From NCBI RefSeq assembly GCF_014192915.1, contig NZ_JACHYN010000002.1, positions 248,001-312,000 of the forward strand: a stretch of 64,000 bases of DNA, in the 5' to 3' direction. This stretch comes from Azospirillum sp. OGB3 (lineage in GTDB: Bacteria > Pseudomonadota > Alphaproteobacteria > Azospirillales > Azospirillaceae). Shown one piece after another: positions 20,642-31,283 of the stretch (position 1 is the first letter of the stretch; each line of letters begins with the position of its first letter). Made by a program: the position numbers and the translations under genes. Below the pieces are notes generated by a model. It was not told the origin of the DNA and ran no database searches. It saw only the letters and a program-made list of their open reading frames with translations.

Positions 20642-21904
20642 TCATAGGTTCTCCCGCAGCCACAGGCCGACACGCCCGAAGAACCCCGTGCCGGCGCCAG
20701 CCTCATGGCCCGCCACGGGAAGTTCCGCCGGATTGCGCACGGCGTGCAGAAGGAGGCCCGCGGCGGTCGCGTAGGACGGACCGCCTTGCGCCTCGTTCAG
20801 ACCGGTGATCCGCGTCGGTCGCCCGATGCGGACCTGTTTGTCCAGGATCAGCTGCGCCAGCTCGCGCATGCCCGGCAGCTGGCTGGCACCGCCCGTCAGG
20901 ACGACGCGCCGGCCGACCAGCTTCGCGTAGCCGGAATGCTCCAGCCGCGAGCGGACATGCTCGAAGATCTCCTCCAGCCGCGGCTGGATGATGCGCACCA
21001 GATAGGATTTCGGCAGGTTGTTGGCGCCGAGGCGCTCCTCCTCGCCGACCTGGGGGACGTCGATCATCTCGCGCTCGTCGGCGGGGCTGGTGATGGCGCT
21101 GCCGTGCAGCGTCTTCATGCGCTCCGCATGGACGACCGGCGTGGTCAGCCCGCGCGCGATGTCGTTGGTGACGTGGTTGCCGCCCAGCCGGATGCAGTCC
21201 GACCAGACCAGCGTGCCTTCGGAGAAGACGGAGATCGTTGTGGTGCCGCCGCCCATGTCGATGCAGGCGGAGCCCATCTCCATCTCGTCGTCGACCAGAC
21301 AGGCGAGGCCGGAGGCGTAGGGGCTGGCGACCAGACCCTCGATGTCGAGGTGGCAGCGGGCCACGCAGGTCTGCAGGTTGCGCACCGCCCCGGCGGGCGA
21401 GGTGATGACGTGGGCCTGGACGCCCAGCCGCTCGCCATACATGCCCTTGGGGTCGCGGATGCCGCGGCTGCCGTCGAGCGCGAAGCCGACGGGGATCGCG
21501 TGGACCAGCGCCTGGTCGGGGCCGACCTGCAGGCTGCGGGCGTGGGCCAGCGCGCGGCGGACGTCGCCCTCCGTCACCTCCTGGCCGGAGACGGGGACCT
21601 CGGCGTTGAAGCCGTGGGAGATCGGGGAGGACACGTTGACGATCACGTCGCGGATCGTCTCGTTGGCCATCTGCTCGGCGGCGTGGACGGCGGCGCCGAT
21701 GGAGGTCTCAGCCGCCTCCATGTCGATGATGGCGCCGGCGCGCACGCCCGTGGCGATCTGGTGGCCGATGCCGACGATGCGCACGGCCCCCGCATCCTCG
21801 ACGCGGGCGATGAGGCAGCACACCTTGGTCGAGCCGACGTCCAGCGCGGCGATGATCCCGCCGCGTGTGGCCCGTTTTGGCTTTTTCGCCCCGTTGAAGC
21901 CCAT
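20642..21904 (-). CDS. ftsA: Cell division protein FtsA
   Basis: An actin-like ATPase that anchors FtsZ to the membrane. About 420 residues, with phosphate-1 loop [11 protein letters not shown], the 1C insertion region, phosphate-2 motif [13 protein letters not shown] and adenosine motif [13 protein letters not shown]. The C-terminus ([14 protein letters not shown]) is the amphipathic membrane-targeting helix. ATG 21904 (MGFNG) is preferred, but GTG 21913, with GAGG upstream, is possible. It follows ftsQ by about 80 bases and precedes ftsZ, the usual order. Confidence 0.95.
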   Translation of the reverse strand: MGFNGAKKPKRATRGGIIAALDVGSTKVCCLIARVEDAGAVRIVGIGHQIATGVRAGAIIDMEAAETSIGAAVHAAEQMANETIRDVIVNVSSPISHGFNAEVPVSGQEVTEGDVRRALAHARSLQVGPDQALVHAIPVGFALDGSRGIRDPKGMYGERLGVQAHVITSPAGAVRNLQTCVARCHLDIEGLVASPYASGLACLVDDEMEMGSACIDMGGGTTTISVFSEGTLVWSDCIRLGGNHVTNDIARGLTTPVVHAERMKTLHGSAITSPADEREMIDVPQVGEEERLGANNLPKSYLVRIIQPRLEEIFEHVRSRLEHSGYAKLVGRRVVLTGGASQLPGMRELAQLILDKQVRIGRPTRITGLNEAQGGPSYATAAGLLLHAVRNPAELPVAGHEAGAGTGFFGRVGLWLRENL

Positions 21905-21986
21905 GTTCAGCACAACCCTATGGCCTCGATGCGTCCGGTCGTTCGCGTTTCAGAAAGAGGGGTTCAGGAAGAGGGGGGGCGGAGCA

Positions 21987-22949
21987 TCACGTCTTCTTGC
22001 CCGGCTTCTTCTTGTTCTCCTCCTCCGTCCAGGGCAGGACGGCGGTGGCGGAGGTCTGCAGCACGGCGCGGTCGTTCTGGCGCAGGTCGATGGCCACGAT
22101 GTCGCGATCGAGGACCTGACCCGTCGCGTCCATCTCCGCCAACTGGCGCAGCGCGGACGGCATGCGGGCTTCCGGCAGTTTCACCACGACACCGTTCTTC
22201 AGCTTGAGATCCCAGCGGCGGTCGCCGACCCAGGAGGCGGCGCTCACCTTTTCGCGCAGCGCCGGCACGTTGTCGAGGGCCGCGAGCAGCTTCGGCACCT
22301 GCATCGGCGCGTTGGCGCCGACGACCTGCGGCAGCGTCTCGATCCGCCGGTTGCCGCGGCGCGCCAGCTCGGTCGCGTCGGCCAGCGGGCGGCCTTCGCG
22401 GTCGATGACGGTGAACTTGCGGTCGTGCTGCCAGATCGCCGTCGGCTGCCGCTCGGTCAGGCGGACGAACAGGATGCCGGGCAGGTGGCGCTCGATGGAG
22501 GCCGAGGCGACCCAGGGCAGGCTTTCCAGCTTCTCCTTGGCGTCGGACAGCGTGACGGCGAGGATCGGGTCGCCGCGCTGCACGCCGAGCACGCGCAGGA
22601 TGGAGGCCGGGTCGGTCTCGGTGCGGCCCTCGACCAGCACGTCGGCGATGGCGAAGCCGGCGGACGCGCTGGTCTGGATCAGGCTTTCCTGGAGCGCCGC
22701 GGTGGTCTCGGCGAAGGTGCCGCGCTGCCACGCCGACGCGGCCATGCCGGCGACGACCAGGACGGGCGTCAGCAGGATGGCCGCCTTGACCGCGGGACGG
22801 GTCCAGCGCGGCCAGGCGCGGCGGCGGTTGCCTTTCTGGGCCGACTTCGCCATGGCGCGCGGCGGCACGGGCATGTCGTCGCGGGCCCGGTTCGCAGAGC
22901 CCCCGAAGCCGGCGCGGAACTGCGGATCGATGCTCAGTCGAGTTGACAT
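21987..22949 (-). CDS. ftsQ: Cell division protein FtsQ
   Basis: A bitopic inner membrane protein of the divisome. About 320 residues: a basic cytoplasmic tail, one transmembrane helix (AAILLTPVLVVAGMAASAW, residues about 60-80), a POTRA domain (VLVEGRTETDPASILRVLGVQRGDPIL) and the FtsQ/DivIB beta domain with ERQPTAIWQHD. ATG 22949 overlaps the last 16 bases of ddl, pointing to translational coupling. The C-terminus is a Lys-rich tail. Confidence 0.92.
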   Translation of the reverse strand: MSTRLSIDPQFRAGFGGSANRARDDMPVPPRAMAKSAQKGNRRRAWPRWTRPAVKAAILLTPVLVVAGMAASAWQRGTFAETTAALQESLIQTSASAGFAIADVLVEGRTETDPASILRVLGVQRGDPILAVTLSDAKEKLESLPWVASASIERHLPGILFVRLTERQPTAIWQHDRKFTVIDREGRPLADATELARRGNRRIETLPQVVGANAPMQVPKLLAALDNVPALREKVSAASWVGDRRWDLKLKNGVVVKLPEARMPSALRQLAEMDATGQVLDRDIVAIDLRQNDRAVLQTSATAVLPWTEEENKKKPGKKT

Positions 22950-23884
22950 GCGGCGTTCTCCACCATCCAAGCGACGAGAGCCCCGTAGGAGAGCCCCACG
23001 GCAGCGGCCTGTTCGGGAACCAGCGACAGCGGCGTCATGCCCGGCTGGTTGTTGATTTCCAGGAAAAAGAGTCCGTCGGTCCCACTTTTACGATCATCCC
23101 AGCGGAAGTCGCTGCGCGAAACGCCGCGGCACCCCAGGGTCCGGTGGGCCAGAATCGCCAGCCTCTTGGCTTCTTCCGCGACGGTCTCGGGAATCTGCGC
23201 GGGCACAGTATGAACGGCATGACCGGCGCTGTATTTAGCCGTGTAGTCATACACCTGCGCTTCGAACCGGATTTCCGTCACTTCGAGGGCGCGGCACTCG
23301 CCGTCCAGCCCGCCCATGACGCCCACGGTCAGCTCGCGGCCCGGGATGAACTCCTCGACCAGGGCGCGCTCGCCGAAGGTCCAGGCGTCGCCGACCGGGC
23401 TGTTCTGCCCCTCGCGCACCAGCGTGACCCCGACGGTCGAGCCTTCGTCCACCGGCTTGACGATGTAGGGGGCGGGCATTGGGTGGGCGCCGCCGGTCAG
23501 CTCGCCCTTGGTGAGGACGAGGCCCTTGGGCGAGCGCACGCCGACCGGGGCGAGCAGCGCCTTGGTCATCGCCTTGTCCATGGCGACGGCGGCGGCGCGC
23601 ACGCCGGAATGGGTGTAGGGGATGCCGAGGAATTCCAGCACGCCCTGGATCGTCCCGTCCTCGCCGCCGCGCCCGTGCAGGGCGTTGAACACCGCATCGG
23701 GGCGCGGGTCGGTGAGCGCGCGCAGCAACCCCTCCAGGTCGCGCTGCACGTCCACCGCGGTGACGCGGTAGCCTTCCTCCTCCAGCGCCTTGGCGACGCC
23801 GGCGCCGCTGACCAGCGACACCTCGCGCTCCGCCGACCAGCCGCCCATCAGGACGGCGACATGCTTCTTGTGGGGGGTGGTCAT
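22934..23884 (-). CDS. ddl: D-alanine--D-alanine ligase
   Basis: An ATP-grasp ligase that makes the D-Ala-D-Ala end of the peptidoglycan precursor. 316 residues, near the DdlB norm. Motifs: [17 protein letters not shown] at the N-terminus, Lys and Glu of the ATP-grasp fold ([16 protein letters not shown]), RELTVGV, and the metal site [20 protein letters not shown] 23884 overlaps the murB stop by 4 bases (ATGA). The upstream in-frame extension overlaps murB and is discarded. Confidence 0.95.
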   Translation of the reverse strand: MTTPHKKHVAVLMGGWSAEREVSLVSGAGVAKALEEEGYRVTAVDVQRDLEGLLRALTDPRPDAVFNALHGRGGEDGTIQGVLEFLGIPYTHSGVRAAAVAMDKAMTKALLAPVGVRSPKGLVLTKGELTGGAHPMPAPYIVKPVDEGSTVGVTLVREGQNSPVGDAWTFGERALVEEFIPGRELTVGVMGGLDGECRALEVTEIRFEAQVYDYTAKYSAGHAVHTVPAQIPETVAEEAKRLAILAHRTLGCRGVSRSDFRWDDRKSGTDGLFFLEINNQPGMTPLSLVPEQAAAVGLSYGALVAWMVENAACQLD

Positions 23885-24807
23885 GCGGACGCTCCTTCGC
23901 GGGCCACGCCGACCCGCTTGATTTCCCACTCCAGCGTGACGCCGGAGGTCTCGAACACGCGGCGCCGGACCTCTTCGCCCAGCGCCTCCAGCTCCGCCGC
24001 GGTGGCGGTGCCCTGGTTGATGAGGAAGTTGCAGTGCTTCTCAGACACCTGCGCGCCGCCGACGGTCAGCCCGCGGCAGCCGGCCCGGTCGATCAGCTCC
24101 CACGCCTTGTGGCCGGGCGGGTTCTTGAAGGTCGAGCCGCCGGTGCGCGAGCGGACCGGCTGGGTGTCGGCGCGCTTGCCGGAAATCTCCGCCATGCGCT
24201 GGGCGATCTCCGCCGGGTCGCCGGCCGCGCCGCGCAGGGTGGCGCCGGTGAAGATGACGTCCTCCGGCACCCCGGCGTGGCGGTAGGTGAAGCCCATGCC
24301 GGCGTTGTCGTAGGACACGCGCCCGCCCCGGCGGGTCACGCCCTGGGCGGAGACCAGCACGTCCTTGATCTCGTGGCCGTAGGCGCCGCCGTTCATGCGC
24401 AGCGCGCCGCCGATGGTGCCGGGGATGCCCGACAGGAACTCCAGCCCGGCGACGCCGGCGTCGCGCGCCACGGCGGCGACGTTCAGGTCGAGCGCCGCGG
24501 CGCCGGCCTCCAGAGTCAGCCCATCCGCCGCGATGCCGGCGAAGCCGCGGCCCAGCCGGATCACCACGCCGGGAATGCCGCCGTCGCGGATCAGCAGGTT
24601 CGACGCCACGCCCAGCACCGTCACCGGCACGTCGTCCGGCAGGCCGGCCAGGAAGCCGGCCAGATCGTCGGCGTCCTCCGGACGGAACATGACCTCCGCC
24701 GGCCCGCCGACGCGGAACCACGTCACGTTGGCCAGCGGTGCCGCGGCGGTCAGCCGTCCGCGGCAGGCGGGCATCCGGTCGATGAGGGAGGCGGTGATGG
24801 CTGTCAT
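23881..24807 (-). CDS. murB: UDP-N-acetylenolpyruvoylglucosamine reductase
   Basis: The FAD enzyme that completes UDP-MurNAc synthesis. 308 residues, of the short type IIa form. Motifs: [13 protein letters not shown] (FAD binding), [37 protein letters not shown], and the catalytic region [10 protein letters not shown] in which Ser donates a proton; a late Glu ([10 protein letters not shown]) is also present. ATG 24807 is 11 bases after the murC stop and gives the normal N-terminus. It has tight ATGA coupling to ddl. Confidence 0.95.
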   Translation of the reverse strand: MTAITASLIDRMPACRGRLTAAAPLANVTWFRVGGPAEVMFRPEDADDLAGFLAGLPDDVPVTVLGVASNLLIRDGGIPGVVIRLGRGFAGIAADGLTLEAGAAALDLNVAAVARDAGVAGLEFLSGIPGTIGGALRMNGGAYGHEIKDVLVSAQGVTRRGGRVSYDNAGMGFTYRHAGVPEDVIFTGATLRGAAGDPAEIAQRMAEISGKRADTQPVRSRTGGSTFKNPPGHKAWELIDRAGCRGLTVGGAQVSEKHCNFLINQGTATAAELEALGEEVRRRVFETSGVTLEWEIKRVGVAREGASA

Positions 24808-24818
24808 CGGAAAACCCG

Positions 24819-26234
24819 TCACGCCTTGCCCGACAGCTTGTCCAGCTCGCCCGGCAGGGCGTTGGCCCACTGGGTGATGTTGCCGGCGCCCAGGCAGACC
24901 ACGAGGTCGCCGGACCGCGCGATCTCACGGATGAGCTGAGGCAGTTCGTCCGGGCCGTGCAGGGCGAGCACCTGACGGTGGCCGTGCATGCGCAGGCCCT
25001 CGACGAGGCTGTCGCGGTTGACGTTCTCGATCGGCTGCTCACCGGCGGCGTAGACGTCCGCCACGATCACCGCGTCGGCGTCGTTGAAGCAGGTGCAGAA
25101 CTCCTCGAACAGGTTGGCGAGGCGCGAGTAGCGGTGCGGCTGCACGACGGCGATGGTGCGGCCGGTGCCGGCGGTGCGCGCCGCCTTCAGCACGGCGGCG
25201 ATCTCCACCGGGTGGTGGCCGTAATCGTCGATGACGGTGATGCCGTTCGACTCGCCGGTCTTGGTGAAGCGGCGCTTGACGCCCTGGAACTTCGCCATGC
25301 TGTCGCGCATCACCACGTCGGGCAAGCCCATCTCGTTGCCCACCGCGAAGCAGGCCAGCGAGTTCTGGACGTTGTGCGGCCCGTACATCGGCAGGCGGAC
25401 GCCGATGATGGTCCGGCTCTCCCCGGTGTGGCGGTCGTCGATCACCACGTCGTACTCCGCACCCTCGGTGCCCAGCCGCATGTTCACGGCGCGCACGTCG
25501 GCCTGCGGGCTGAAGCCGTAGGTGATGATGCGGCGGTCCGACACGCGCGGGATCATCGCCTGCACCTCGGGATGGTCGATGCAGAGCGCGGCGAATCCGT
25601 AGAAGGGAATGTTCTGGACGAAGCTGTCGAAGGCGGCCCGCATGTTGTCGAAGGTGCCGTAATAGTCCAGATGCTCCGGGTCCATGTTGGTGACCACGGC
25701 GATGCAGGCCGGCAGCTTGATGAAGGTGCCGTCGCTCTCGTCCGCCTCGACGACCATCCAGTCGCCGGAGCCGAGCCGGGTGTTGGTGCCGTAGGCGTTG
25801 ATGATGCCGCCGTTGATGACCGTGGGGTCGAGGTTGGCGTGCTCCAGCATGTTGCCGACCATCGAGGTCGTCGTGGTCTTGCCGTGGGTGCCGCCGATGG
25901 CGATGGCCCATTTCAGGCGCATCAGCTCGCCCAGCATCTCGGCGCGGCGGACCACCGGGACCAGGGCGGCGCGGGCGGCGACGACCTCCGGGTTGTCGCG
26001 CTTGACGGCGGAGGAGACGACGACGACCGCGGCACCGGCGATGTTCTCCGCGCGGTGGCCGATGCTGATCTGGATGCCCAGCCCGCGCAGCCGCTTGACG
26101 TTGGCGCTCTCCGCCAGGTCGGAGCCCTGGACGGTGTAGCCGAGGTTGCGCAGCACTTCGGCGATGCCGCTCATGCCGATGCCGCCGATGCCGACGAAAT
26201 GGATGGTGCCGATCGAGAGGGGGAGGGCGCGCAT
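24819..26234 (-). CDS. murC: UDP-N-acetylmuramate--L-alanine ligase
   Basis: Adds L-Ala to UDP-MurNAc in the cytoplasm. 471 residues, three-domain Mur ligase: Rossmann loop [11 protein letters not shown] (residues 13-23), ATP P-loop [12 protein letters not shown], central acid patch [11 protein letters not shown] with [11 protein letters not shown], and a C-terminal domain with [10 protein letters not shown]. The start overlaps nothing; it lies 8 bases past the stop of a small coupled ORF. Part of the dcw operon. Confidence 0.96.
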   Translation of the reverse strand: MRALPLSIGTIHFVGIGGIGMSGIAEVLRNLGYTVQGSDLAESANVKRLRGLGIQISIGHRAENIAGAAVVVVSSAVKRDNPEVVAARAALVPVVRRAEMLGELMRLKWAIAIGGTHGKTTTTSMVGNMLEHANLDPTVINGGIINAYGTNTRLGSGDWMVVEADESDGTFIKLPACIAVVTNMDPEHLDYYGTFDNMRAAFDSFVQNIPFYGFAALCIDHPEVQAMIPRVSDRRIITYGFSPQADVRAVNMRLGTEGAEYDVVIDDRHTGESRTIIGVRLPMYGPHNVQNSLACFAVGNEMGLPDVVMRDSMAKFQGVKRRFTKTGESNGITVIDDYGHHPVEIAAVLKAARTAGTGRTIAVVQPHRYSRLANLFEEFCTCFNDADAVIVADVYAAGEQPIENVNRDSLVEGLRMHGHRQVLALHGPDELPQLIREIARSGDLVVCLGAGNITQWANALPGELDKLSGKA

Positions 26235-26241
26235 GTCTGGA

Positions 26242-26508
26242 TTACTTTCCGCGGCGGAGCATCAGGCTGAGGGTGGCGTCCACGGCCATGTCGGACAGGC
26301 CGTAGGGAAGGGGCTGGGAACCGATCGTGACGTGCAGCCGGTCGCGCAGGAAGCCGGCGCCGGCACGCGGCAGCAGCGGGCAGTCGGGCCGGTTGCTCCA
26401 GGCGCCTTCGGTCCGGGTCATGTCCGCCGGCCAGTCGCCCAGGGGCCGGGACGAGGGGGGCCGGGACGAGCGGGGGCGTGCGATGGTGCTGCGCGTTGCC
26501 TTAATCAT
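26242..26508 (-). CDS. Small ORF (88 codons) coupled between murG and murC
   Basis: The ATG at 26508 overlaps the murG TGA by 4 bases (ATGA) and its stop is 8 bases before the murC start, so it fills the gap between them exactly. The peptide begins with a basic Ser/Pro/Arg-rich segment and continues into a more ordered C-terminal half ([17 protein letters not shown] then [15 protein letters not shown]). There is no signal peptide or membrane helix. Third positions are GC-rich as in neighbours. I know of no standard dcw gene here. It could be a genuine small protein or a translated spacer that maintains coupling. Confidence 0.5.
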   Translation of the reverse strand: MIKATRSTIARPRSSRPPSSRPLGDWPADMTRTEGAWSNRPDCPLLPRAGAGFLRDRLHVTIGSQPLPYGLSDMAVDATLSLMLRRGK

Positions 26509-27644
26509 TCCGCGGCTTCCTTGGTTCGGGCGTGGTTCGGGTTGGCGATCATGTCGAGCACGGCGTCGGCCAGCCGGCGCGCGGCGTCGGCCATGCCCCA
26601 GCCGTGGGCGGCCTGCGCCGCGGCGGTCAGCGCGTCGGGCGACTCCAGCAGCGCCGTCAGGCGGGCGGCGAGCGCGTCGGCGGTGAAGTCCGGCTGCGCC
26701 ATCACCCAGGCGGCCCCGGCGGCGGCGAGCTGCCGCGCGTTGGCCGTCTGGTGGTCGTCCATGGCATGCGGATATGGCACAAGAATGGCCGGGCGCCCGA
26801 TGCAGGTCAGTTCGGCGATGGTCGAGGCGCCGGCCCGCGTGACGGCGAGGTGGCAGGCGGCCAGCCGGTCCGGCACGTCGCGGAAGAAGCTCTCCAGTTC
26901 CAGCCCGCCGAGGCCCATGCCGGCGTAAGAGCGGCGGGCGGCCTCCAGGTCCTCGGGCCGGCACTGCTGCGCCAGATGGATGCGGGCGCGGAGATCGGCG
27001 GGCAGCCGGCCCAGCGCTTCGGGGATGACTTCGGAGAAGACGCGCGCGCCCTGGCTGCCGCCCATCACCAGGATGCGGACGGGGCCGCCGGGGGCGGGAA
27101 CGGCATAGGCGGCATCGCGCTGGGCGGCGATGGCGGGGCGGACCGGGTTGCCGGTGCGGACGAGGCGCGACCGGTGCTCCTCCTTCACCGAGGCGACCTC
27201 GGGGAAGGCGACGGCGATGCGCCGCGCGGCGGCGGCGAGCATCCGGTTGGCGCGGCCCAGCACGGCGTTCTGCTCGTGCAGCATCACCGGCACGCGGCCT
27301 TGCGCGGCGGCGTAGACCGTGGGGACGGAGGGGTAGCCGCCGAAGCCGACGACCGCCGCCGGCTTCAGGTGGCGCATCAGCGCGTTGGCGCCGAGCAGGC
27401 CGAGGCCCATCTGCCACGCCGCGTTCATCTTGGCCAGCAGGTTGCCGCCGGGGGCGGCGGAGCGGATGCGGTGGACCGTCACCTCCGGCAGGCTGTCGCC
27501 GAAGGCTTGGCCGCGCTTGTCGGTGACCAGCGCCACCGCCTCGCCGCGGGCCAGCAGCTCGCGCGCCAGCGCTTCCGCCGGGAAGAAGTGCCCGCCGGTG
27601 CCGCCGGCGGCCAGGATGATGGGGCGTTGGGTGGTGTCGGCCAT
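26505..27644 (-). CDS. murG: UDP-GlcNAc:lipid I N-acetylglucosaminyltransferase
   Basis: The membrane-associated GT28 transferase that makes lipid II. 379 residues. Features: N-terminal AAGGTGGHFFPA G-loop, second G-loop VGFGGYPSVP, HEQNAVLGRANR, and the UDP-GlcNAc-binding GGSQGARVF and RAGASTIAELTCIGRPAILVPYPHAMDDHQ segments. ATG 27644 is 5 bases after the ftsW stop. A longer in-frame reading into ftsW is a shadow. Confidence 0.96.
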   Translation of the reverse strand: MADTTQRPIILAAGGTGGHFFPAEALARELLARGEAVALVTDKRGQAFGDSLPEVTVHRIRSAAPGGNLLAKMNAAWQMGLGLLGANALMRHLKPAAVVGFGGYPSVPTVYAAAQGRVPVMLHEQNAVLGRANRMLAAAARRIAVAFPEVASVKEEHRSRLVRTGNPVRPAIAAQRDAAYAVPAPGGPVRILVMGGSQGARVFSEVIPEALGRLPADLRARIHLAQQCRPEDLEAARRSYAGMGLGGLELESFFRDVPDRLAACHLAVTRAGASTIAELTCIGRPAILVPYPHAMDDHQTANARQLAAAGAAWVMAQPDFTADALAARLTALLESPDALTAAAQAAHGWGMADAARRLADAVLDMIANPNHARTKEAAE

Positions 27645-27649
27645 CGTCG

Positions 27650-28771
27650 TCACTCCGCCGGGCCGAAGCGCTTGCGAGTCAGCGCCAGCACCATGCCCAT
27701 GCCGAAGCCCAGCGCCAGCAGCGAGGAGCCGCCGTAGGAGATGAAGGGCAGCGTCATGCCCTTGGTCGGCATCAGATGCAGGGCGGAGCCCATGTTGATC
27801 GCCGCCTGGAGGCCGAACTGGATCAGCAGGCCGCTCGCCGCCAGCAGCACGAAGTAGTTGGTGTCGTTGAACACCCGAGCGAAGCCGCGCAGCACGATGA
27901 AGGCGAACAGGATGATGATGATCAGGCAGAAGATCAGCCCCATCTCCTCGCCGGCGACGGCGAAGATGAAGTCGGCGTGGCTGTCCGGCAGCGAATATTT
28001 CACCGTTCCCTGGCCGGGGCCGGTGCCCATCAGCCCGCCGTTGGCGAAGGCCTCCAGCGAGCGGCTGACCTGATAGGTGTCGCCGCTCGACGGATCGAGG
28101 AAGCGGTTGATGCGGCTGTGGACGTGCGGCAGCGTGAAATAGGCGCCGACGAGGCCGGCCACACCCAGCACGCCGAGGCCGCCGACGAGCATGATGTTCA
28201 GCCCGGCCAGGAAGAACTGCGAGAACCACACCGCCGAGACCACCACCGTCATGCCCAGGTCGGGCTGGAGCAGCAGACCGCCGACGGTGAGGCCGTAGAG
28301 CAGGATCGACAGGATCGTGCCGGGGAAGCCCGGGTTGGTGCGCGACAGCGAGAACAGCCACGCCCCGACCACCGCGAAGGCCGGCTTCACGAACTCCGAC
28401 GGCTGGATCGAAAGGCCGGGGATGTGGATCCAGCGCCGCGCGCCTTTGATCTCGACGCCGACGACCAGCGTCGCGTAGACCATCGCCACCGAAATCAGGA
28501 AGACCACCAGCGCTGCCCGCCGCACGCCGCGCGGGCTGAGCAGCGAGACGCCGCACATGATGGCAACGCTGGGGATCAGCATCATCAGGTGGCGTTCGAC
28601 GAAGTAGAAGGTGTCCTGGATGCCGATGCGCTCCGCCACCGGCGGGCTGGCCGCGGTGATCAGGACCGTGCCGAGCGCCATCAGCACCGCCAGCGCGGCG
28701 AGCTGCCAGCGGTCCACCGTCCACCACCAGCGGCCGAAGATGGATTGGTCGGTGCGGTCGAAGGTGATCAT
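27650..28771 (-). CDS. ftsW: Lipid II polymerase FtsW (SEDS family)
   Basis: A polytopic SEDS glycosyltransferase that works with FtsI in septal wall synthesis. 373 residues with about ten hydrophobic helices. Family signatures include GVEIKGARRWI, SIQPSEFVKPAF, LLQPDLGMT, the long loop with RINRFLDPSSGDTYQ, SLEAFANGGLMGTGPGQG, PDSHADFIFAV and the late GMTLPFISYGGSS. ATG 28771 shares one base with the murD stop (TGATG). Confidence 0.95.
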   Translation of the reverse strand: MITFDRTDQSIFGRWWWTVDRWQLAALAVLMALGTVLITAASPPVAERIGIQDTFYFVERHLMMLIPSVAIMCGVSLLSPRGVRRAALVVFLISVAMVYATLVVGVEIKGARRWIHIPGLSIQPSEFVKPAFAVVGAWLFSLSRTNPGFPGTILSILLYGLTVGGLLLQPDLGMTVVVSAVWFSQFFLAGLNIMLVGGLGVLGVAGLVGAYFTLPHVHSRINRFLDPSSGDTYQVSRSLEAFANGGLMGTGPGQGTVKYSLPDSHADFIFAVAGEEMGLIFCLIIIILFAFIVLRGFARVFNDTNYFVLLAASGLLIQFGLQAAINMGSALHLMPTKGMTLPFISYGGSSLLALGFGMGMVLALTRKRFGPAE

Positions 28772-30174
28772 CAGGCGCGGTCCCCCGGAACGGCGTTGCC
28801 TTCGAGACGGTTCACGGCGTCGGCGAAGGCCTCGCCGCGCTTCTCGAAATTCGCGAACTGGTCCCAGGAGGCGCAGGCCGGCGACAGCAGCACGCAGGCG
28901 CCGGGCAGCGCCTTGGCCAGCGCCAGCTCCGCCGCGGCGTTGACCGCAACGTCCAGCGTGCCGCAGCGGGTGTGTGGGACCTTGTTGGCCTCCAGCCACA
29001 CGGCGAAACGGTCCGACGCCTCGCCGATCAGGAAGGCGTGGCGGACGCGCGGGGCGTAGGCCTCCAGACCGTCCAGCCCGGTCTCCTTCGCCTGACCTCC
29101 AAGAATCCAGTAGATCGGGTCGAAGGTCGCCAGGGCCTTTTCCGTCGCATCGGCGTTGGTCGCCTTGCTGTCGTTGACGAAGCGCACGCCGTCGATGGTC
29201 CGCACCAGCTGCTGGCGGTGGGCGAGGCCGGGGAAGGTGGTCATGGCGGCGACGATGGCCGGGGTCGGCACGCCCGCCGCCTTGCAGGCTGCGAAGGCCG
29301 CGGCGGCGTTCTGCCAATTGTGGGTGCCGAGCAGCGCCGGGAAGGCGGCCAGTTCGGCCACGCGCTCCGCGGCGCCGAAGGTGTCGTCGACCAGCCAGCC
29401 GTCCGCGGCGTAGACGCCGCCGGGCACCGGACCCAGGGCGGAGACCGGCCAGATCACTTGGTCGCCCTTGGCCTTCAGCTCCTCCCAGATCGCCCGGCAG
29501 GTCGGGTCGTCCACGCCGATCACCGCGGTGCGCGGCTTGGTCTGGCGGTGGAAGACGAGCTTCTTGGCCGCGACGTAGCCGTCCATGCCGCCGTGCCGGG
29601 CCAGATGGTCCGGCGTGATGTTGAGCAGCACCGCCACGTCGAAGGTGATCGAATAGGTCAGCTCAAGCTGGTAGCTCGACATCTCCAGCACGTAGCTGCC
29701 GCCGGCCCCGACGGAGGGGAAGGTCAGCGCCGGGGTGCCCAGGTTGCCGCCAACCGCGATGCGCCGTCCGGCGGCCTCCATCACATGGCCGATCAGGGTC
29801 GTCGTGGTGGACTTCCCGTTGGTGCCGGTGATGCCGATGTAGGCCGAATCGCGCTCCGACCGGGCCAGCAGCTCGATGTCGCAGACCAGCTCGATGTTCG
29901 CTGCGCGGGCGCGCAGCGCCACCGGGTGGGGCTTCGGGTGGGTGTGCGGGATGCCCGGCGACCAGACGATGGTGGTCAGCTCGGTCAGGTCCGCCGTGGT
30001 CAGGTCGACGACCTTGTAGCCCTTGTCGAGCGCGGCGGCGCGGCTGGACTCGTTGTCGTCCCACACCCACACGTCGGCGCCGCTTTGGGTCAGCGCCTCC
30101 GCCGTGGCGAGGCCCGACTTGCCCAGCCCCATGACCGCCACCGGCAGTCCTTCCATGTAGAACAGGTTGATCAT
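28771..30174 (-). CDS. murD: UDP-MurNAc-L-Ala--D-glutamate ligase
   Basis: Adds D-Glu to the peptidoglycan precursor. 467 residues with N-terminal AVMGLGKSGLATA, P-loop ITGTNGKSTTTTL, the central ITPDHLARHG motif, and C-terminal FVNDSKATNADAT and GGQAKETGLDGL segments. It starts 13 bases after the mraY stop. One-base stop/start overlap with ftsW. Confidence 0.96.
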   Translation of the reverse strand: MINLFYMEGLPVAVMGLGKSGLATAEALTQSGADVWVWDDNESSRAAALDKGYKVVDLTTADLTELTTIVWSPGIPHTHPKPHPVALRARAANIELVCDIELLARSERDSAYIGITGTNGKSTTTTLIGHVMEAAGRRIAVGGNLGTPALTFPSVGAGGSYVLEMSSYQLELTYSITFDVAVLLNITPDHLARHGGMDGYVAAKKLVFHRQTKPRTAVIGVDDPTCRAIWEELKAKGDQVIWPVSALGPVPGGVYAADGWLVDDTFGAAERVAELAAFPALLGTHNWQNAAAAFAACKAAGVPTPAIVAAMTTFPGLAHRQQLVRTIDGVRFVNDSKATNADATEKALATFDPIYWILGGQAKETGLDGLEAYAPRVRHAFLIGEASDRFAVWLEANKVPHTRCGTLDVAVNAAAELALAKALPGACVLLSPACASWDQFANFEKRGEAFADAVNRLEGNAVPGDRA

Positions 30175-30187
30175 CGGGCGGCGACCC

Positions 30188-31273
30188 TCAGCGGAGCTTC
30201 AGCGTGGACAGGCCGACGAGGGCCAGGATGGAGGCGATGATCCAGAAGCGGATGACCACGGTGGACTCCGCCCATCCCTTCTTCTCGAAGTGATGGTGCA
30301 GGGGCGCCATGCGGAACACGCGCTTTCCGGTCAGCTTGAACGAGGCGACCTGGACGATCACCGACACGGTCTCCAGCACGAACAGGCCGCCGATGATCGC
30401 CAGCACGATCTCGTGCTTGGTGACCACGCTGACGGCTCCCAGCGCGCCGCCGAGGGCCAGCGAGCCGGTGTCGCCCATGAAGACCATGGCGGGGGGCGCG
30501 TTGTACCAGAGGAATCCGATCCCCGCACCGACCAGAGCCCCGCAGAAAACGGCAAGCTCACCAGCACCGGGCACATGGTGGATCTGGAGATAGTTGGCGA
30601 AGATCGCGTTGCCGGTGAGGTAGGCGATCAGGCCGAAGCAGCCCGCCGCGATCATCGTCGGCACGATGGCGAGGCCGTCCAGCCCGTCCGTCAGGTTCAC
30701 CGCGTTCGACGCGCCGACCATGACGAAGGCGCCGACGGGGATGAAGAACCAGGAAAGCTGGATCAGGAAATCCTTGACGAAGGGCACGGCCAGACCGCCG
30801 GACAGCGGCGGCGCCGACACATACATGATGGCGGCGGCGGCGGAGACGCCGATGATGATCTCCCAGGTCAGGCGGAAGCGGCCCGACAGCCCCTTGGTGT
30901 TGCGCTTGGTCAGCTTCAGGTAGTCGTCGCCGAAGCCGATCAGCCCGTAGCCGATCGTCACCAGCAGCACGATCCAGGTGTAGGCGTTCGTCAGGTCGAC
31001 CCACAGCAGTGTGCTGATCGACACGGCGATCAGGATCATCAGGCCGCCCATGGTGGGCGTGCCCTTCTTCTTCGCATGGCTTTCCGGCCCGTCGGAGCGG
31101 ATCGGCTGGCCCTCGCCCTGCTTGCGCTTCAGCCACGCGATCAGGCGCGGAAAGAACACGAAGCTGATGACGAGCGCCGTCAGCACCGCGCCTCCCGTCC
31201 GGAAGGTCAGATACCGGAACAGGTTGAACGGCGTGAAGACATCCGCCAGAGGAAAGAGCAGGTTGTAGAGCAT
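30188..31273 (-). CDS. mraY: Phospho-MurNAc-pentapeptide transferase
   Basis: The integral membrane enzyme that makes lipid I on undecaprenyl phosphate. 361 residues and about ten helices. Signatures: [20 protein letters not shown] (first Asp pair), [13 protein letters not shown] (second catalytic Asp), and the cytoplasmic [12 protein letters not shown] and [12 protein letters not shown] motifs. It sits 10 bases after murF. Confidence 0.97.
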   Translation of the reverse strand: MLYNLLFPLADVFTPFNLFRYLTFRTGGAVLTALVISFVFFPRLIAWLKRKQGEGQPIRSDGPESHAKKKGTPTMGGLMILIAVSISTLLWVDLTNAYTWIVLLVTIGYGLIGFGDDYLKLTKRNTKGLSGRFRLTWEIIIGVSAAAAIMYVSAPPLSGGLAVPFVKDFLIQLSWFFIPVGAFVMVGASNAVNLTDGLDGLAIVPTMIAAGCFGLIAYLTGNAIFANYLQIHHVPGAGELAVFCGALVGAGIGFLWYNAPPAMVFMGDTGSLALGGALGAVSVVTKHEIVLAIIGGLFVLETVSVIVQVASFKLTGKRVFRMAPLHHHFEKKGWAESTVVIRFWIIASILALVGLSTLKLR

Positions 31274-31283
31274 CGTGAAGCGG

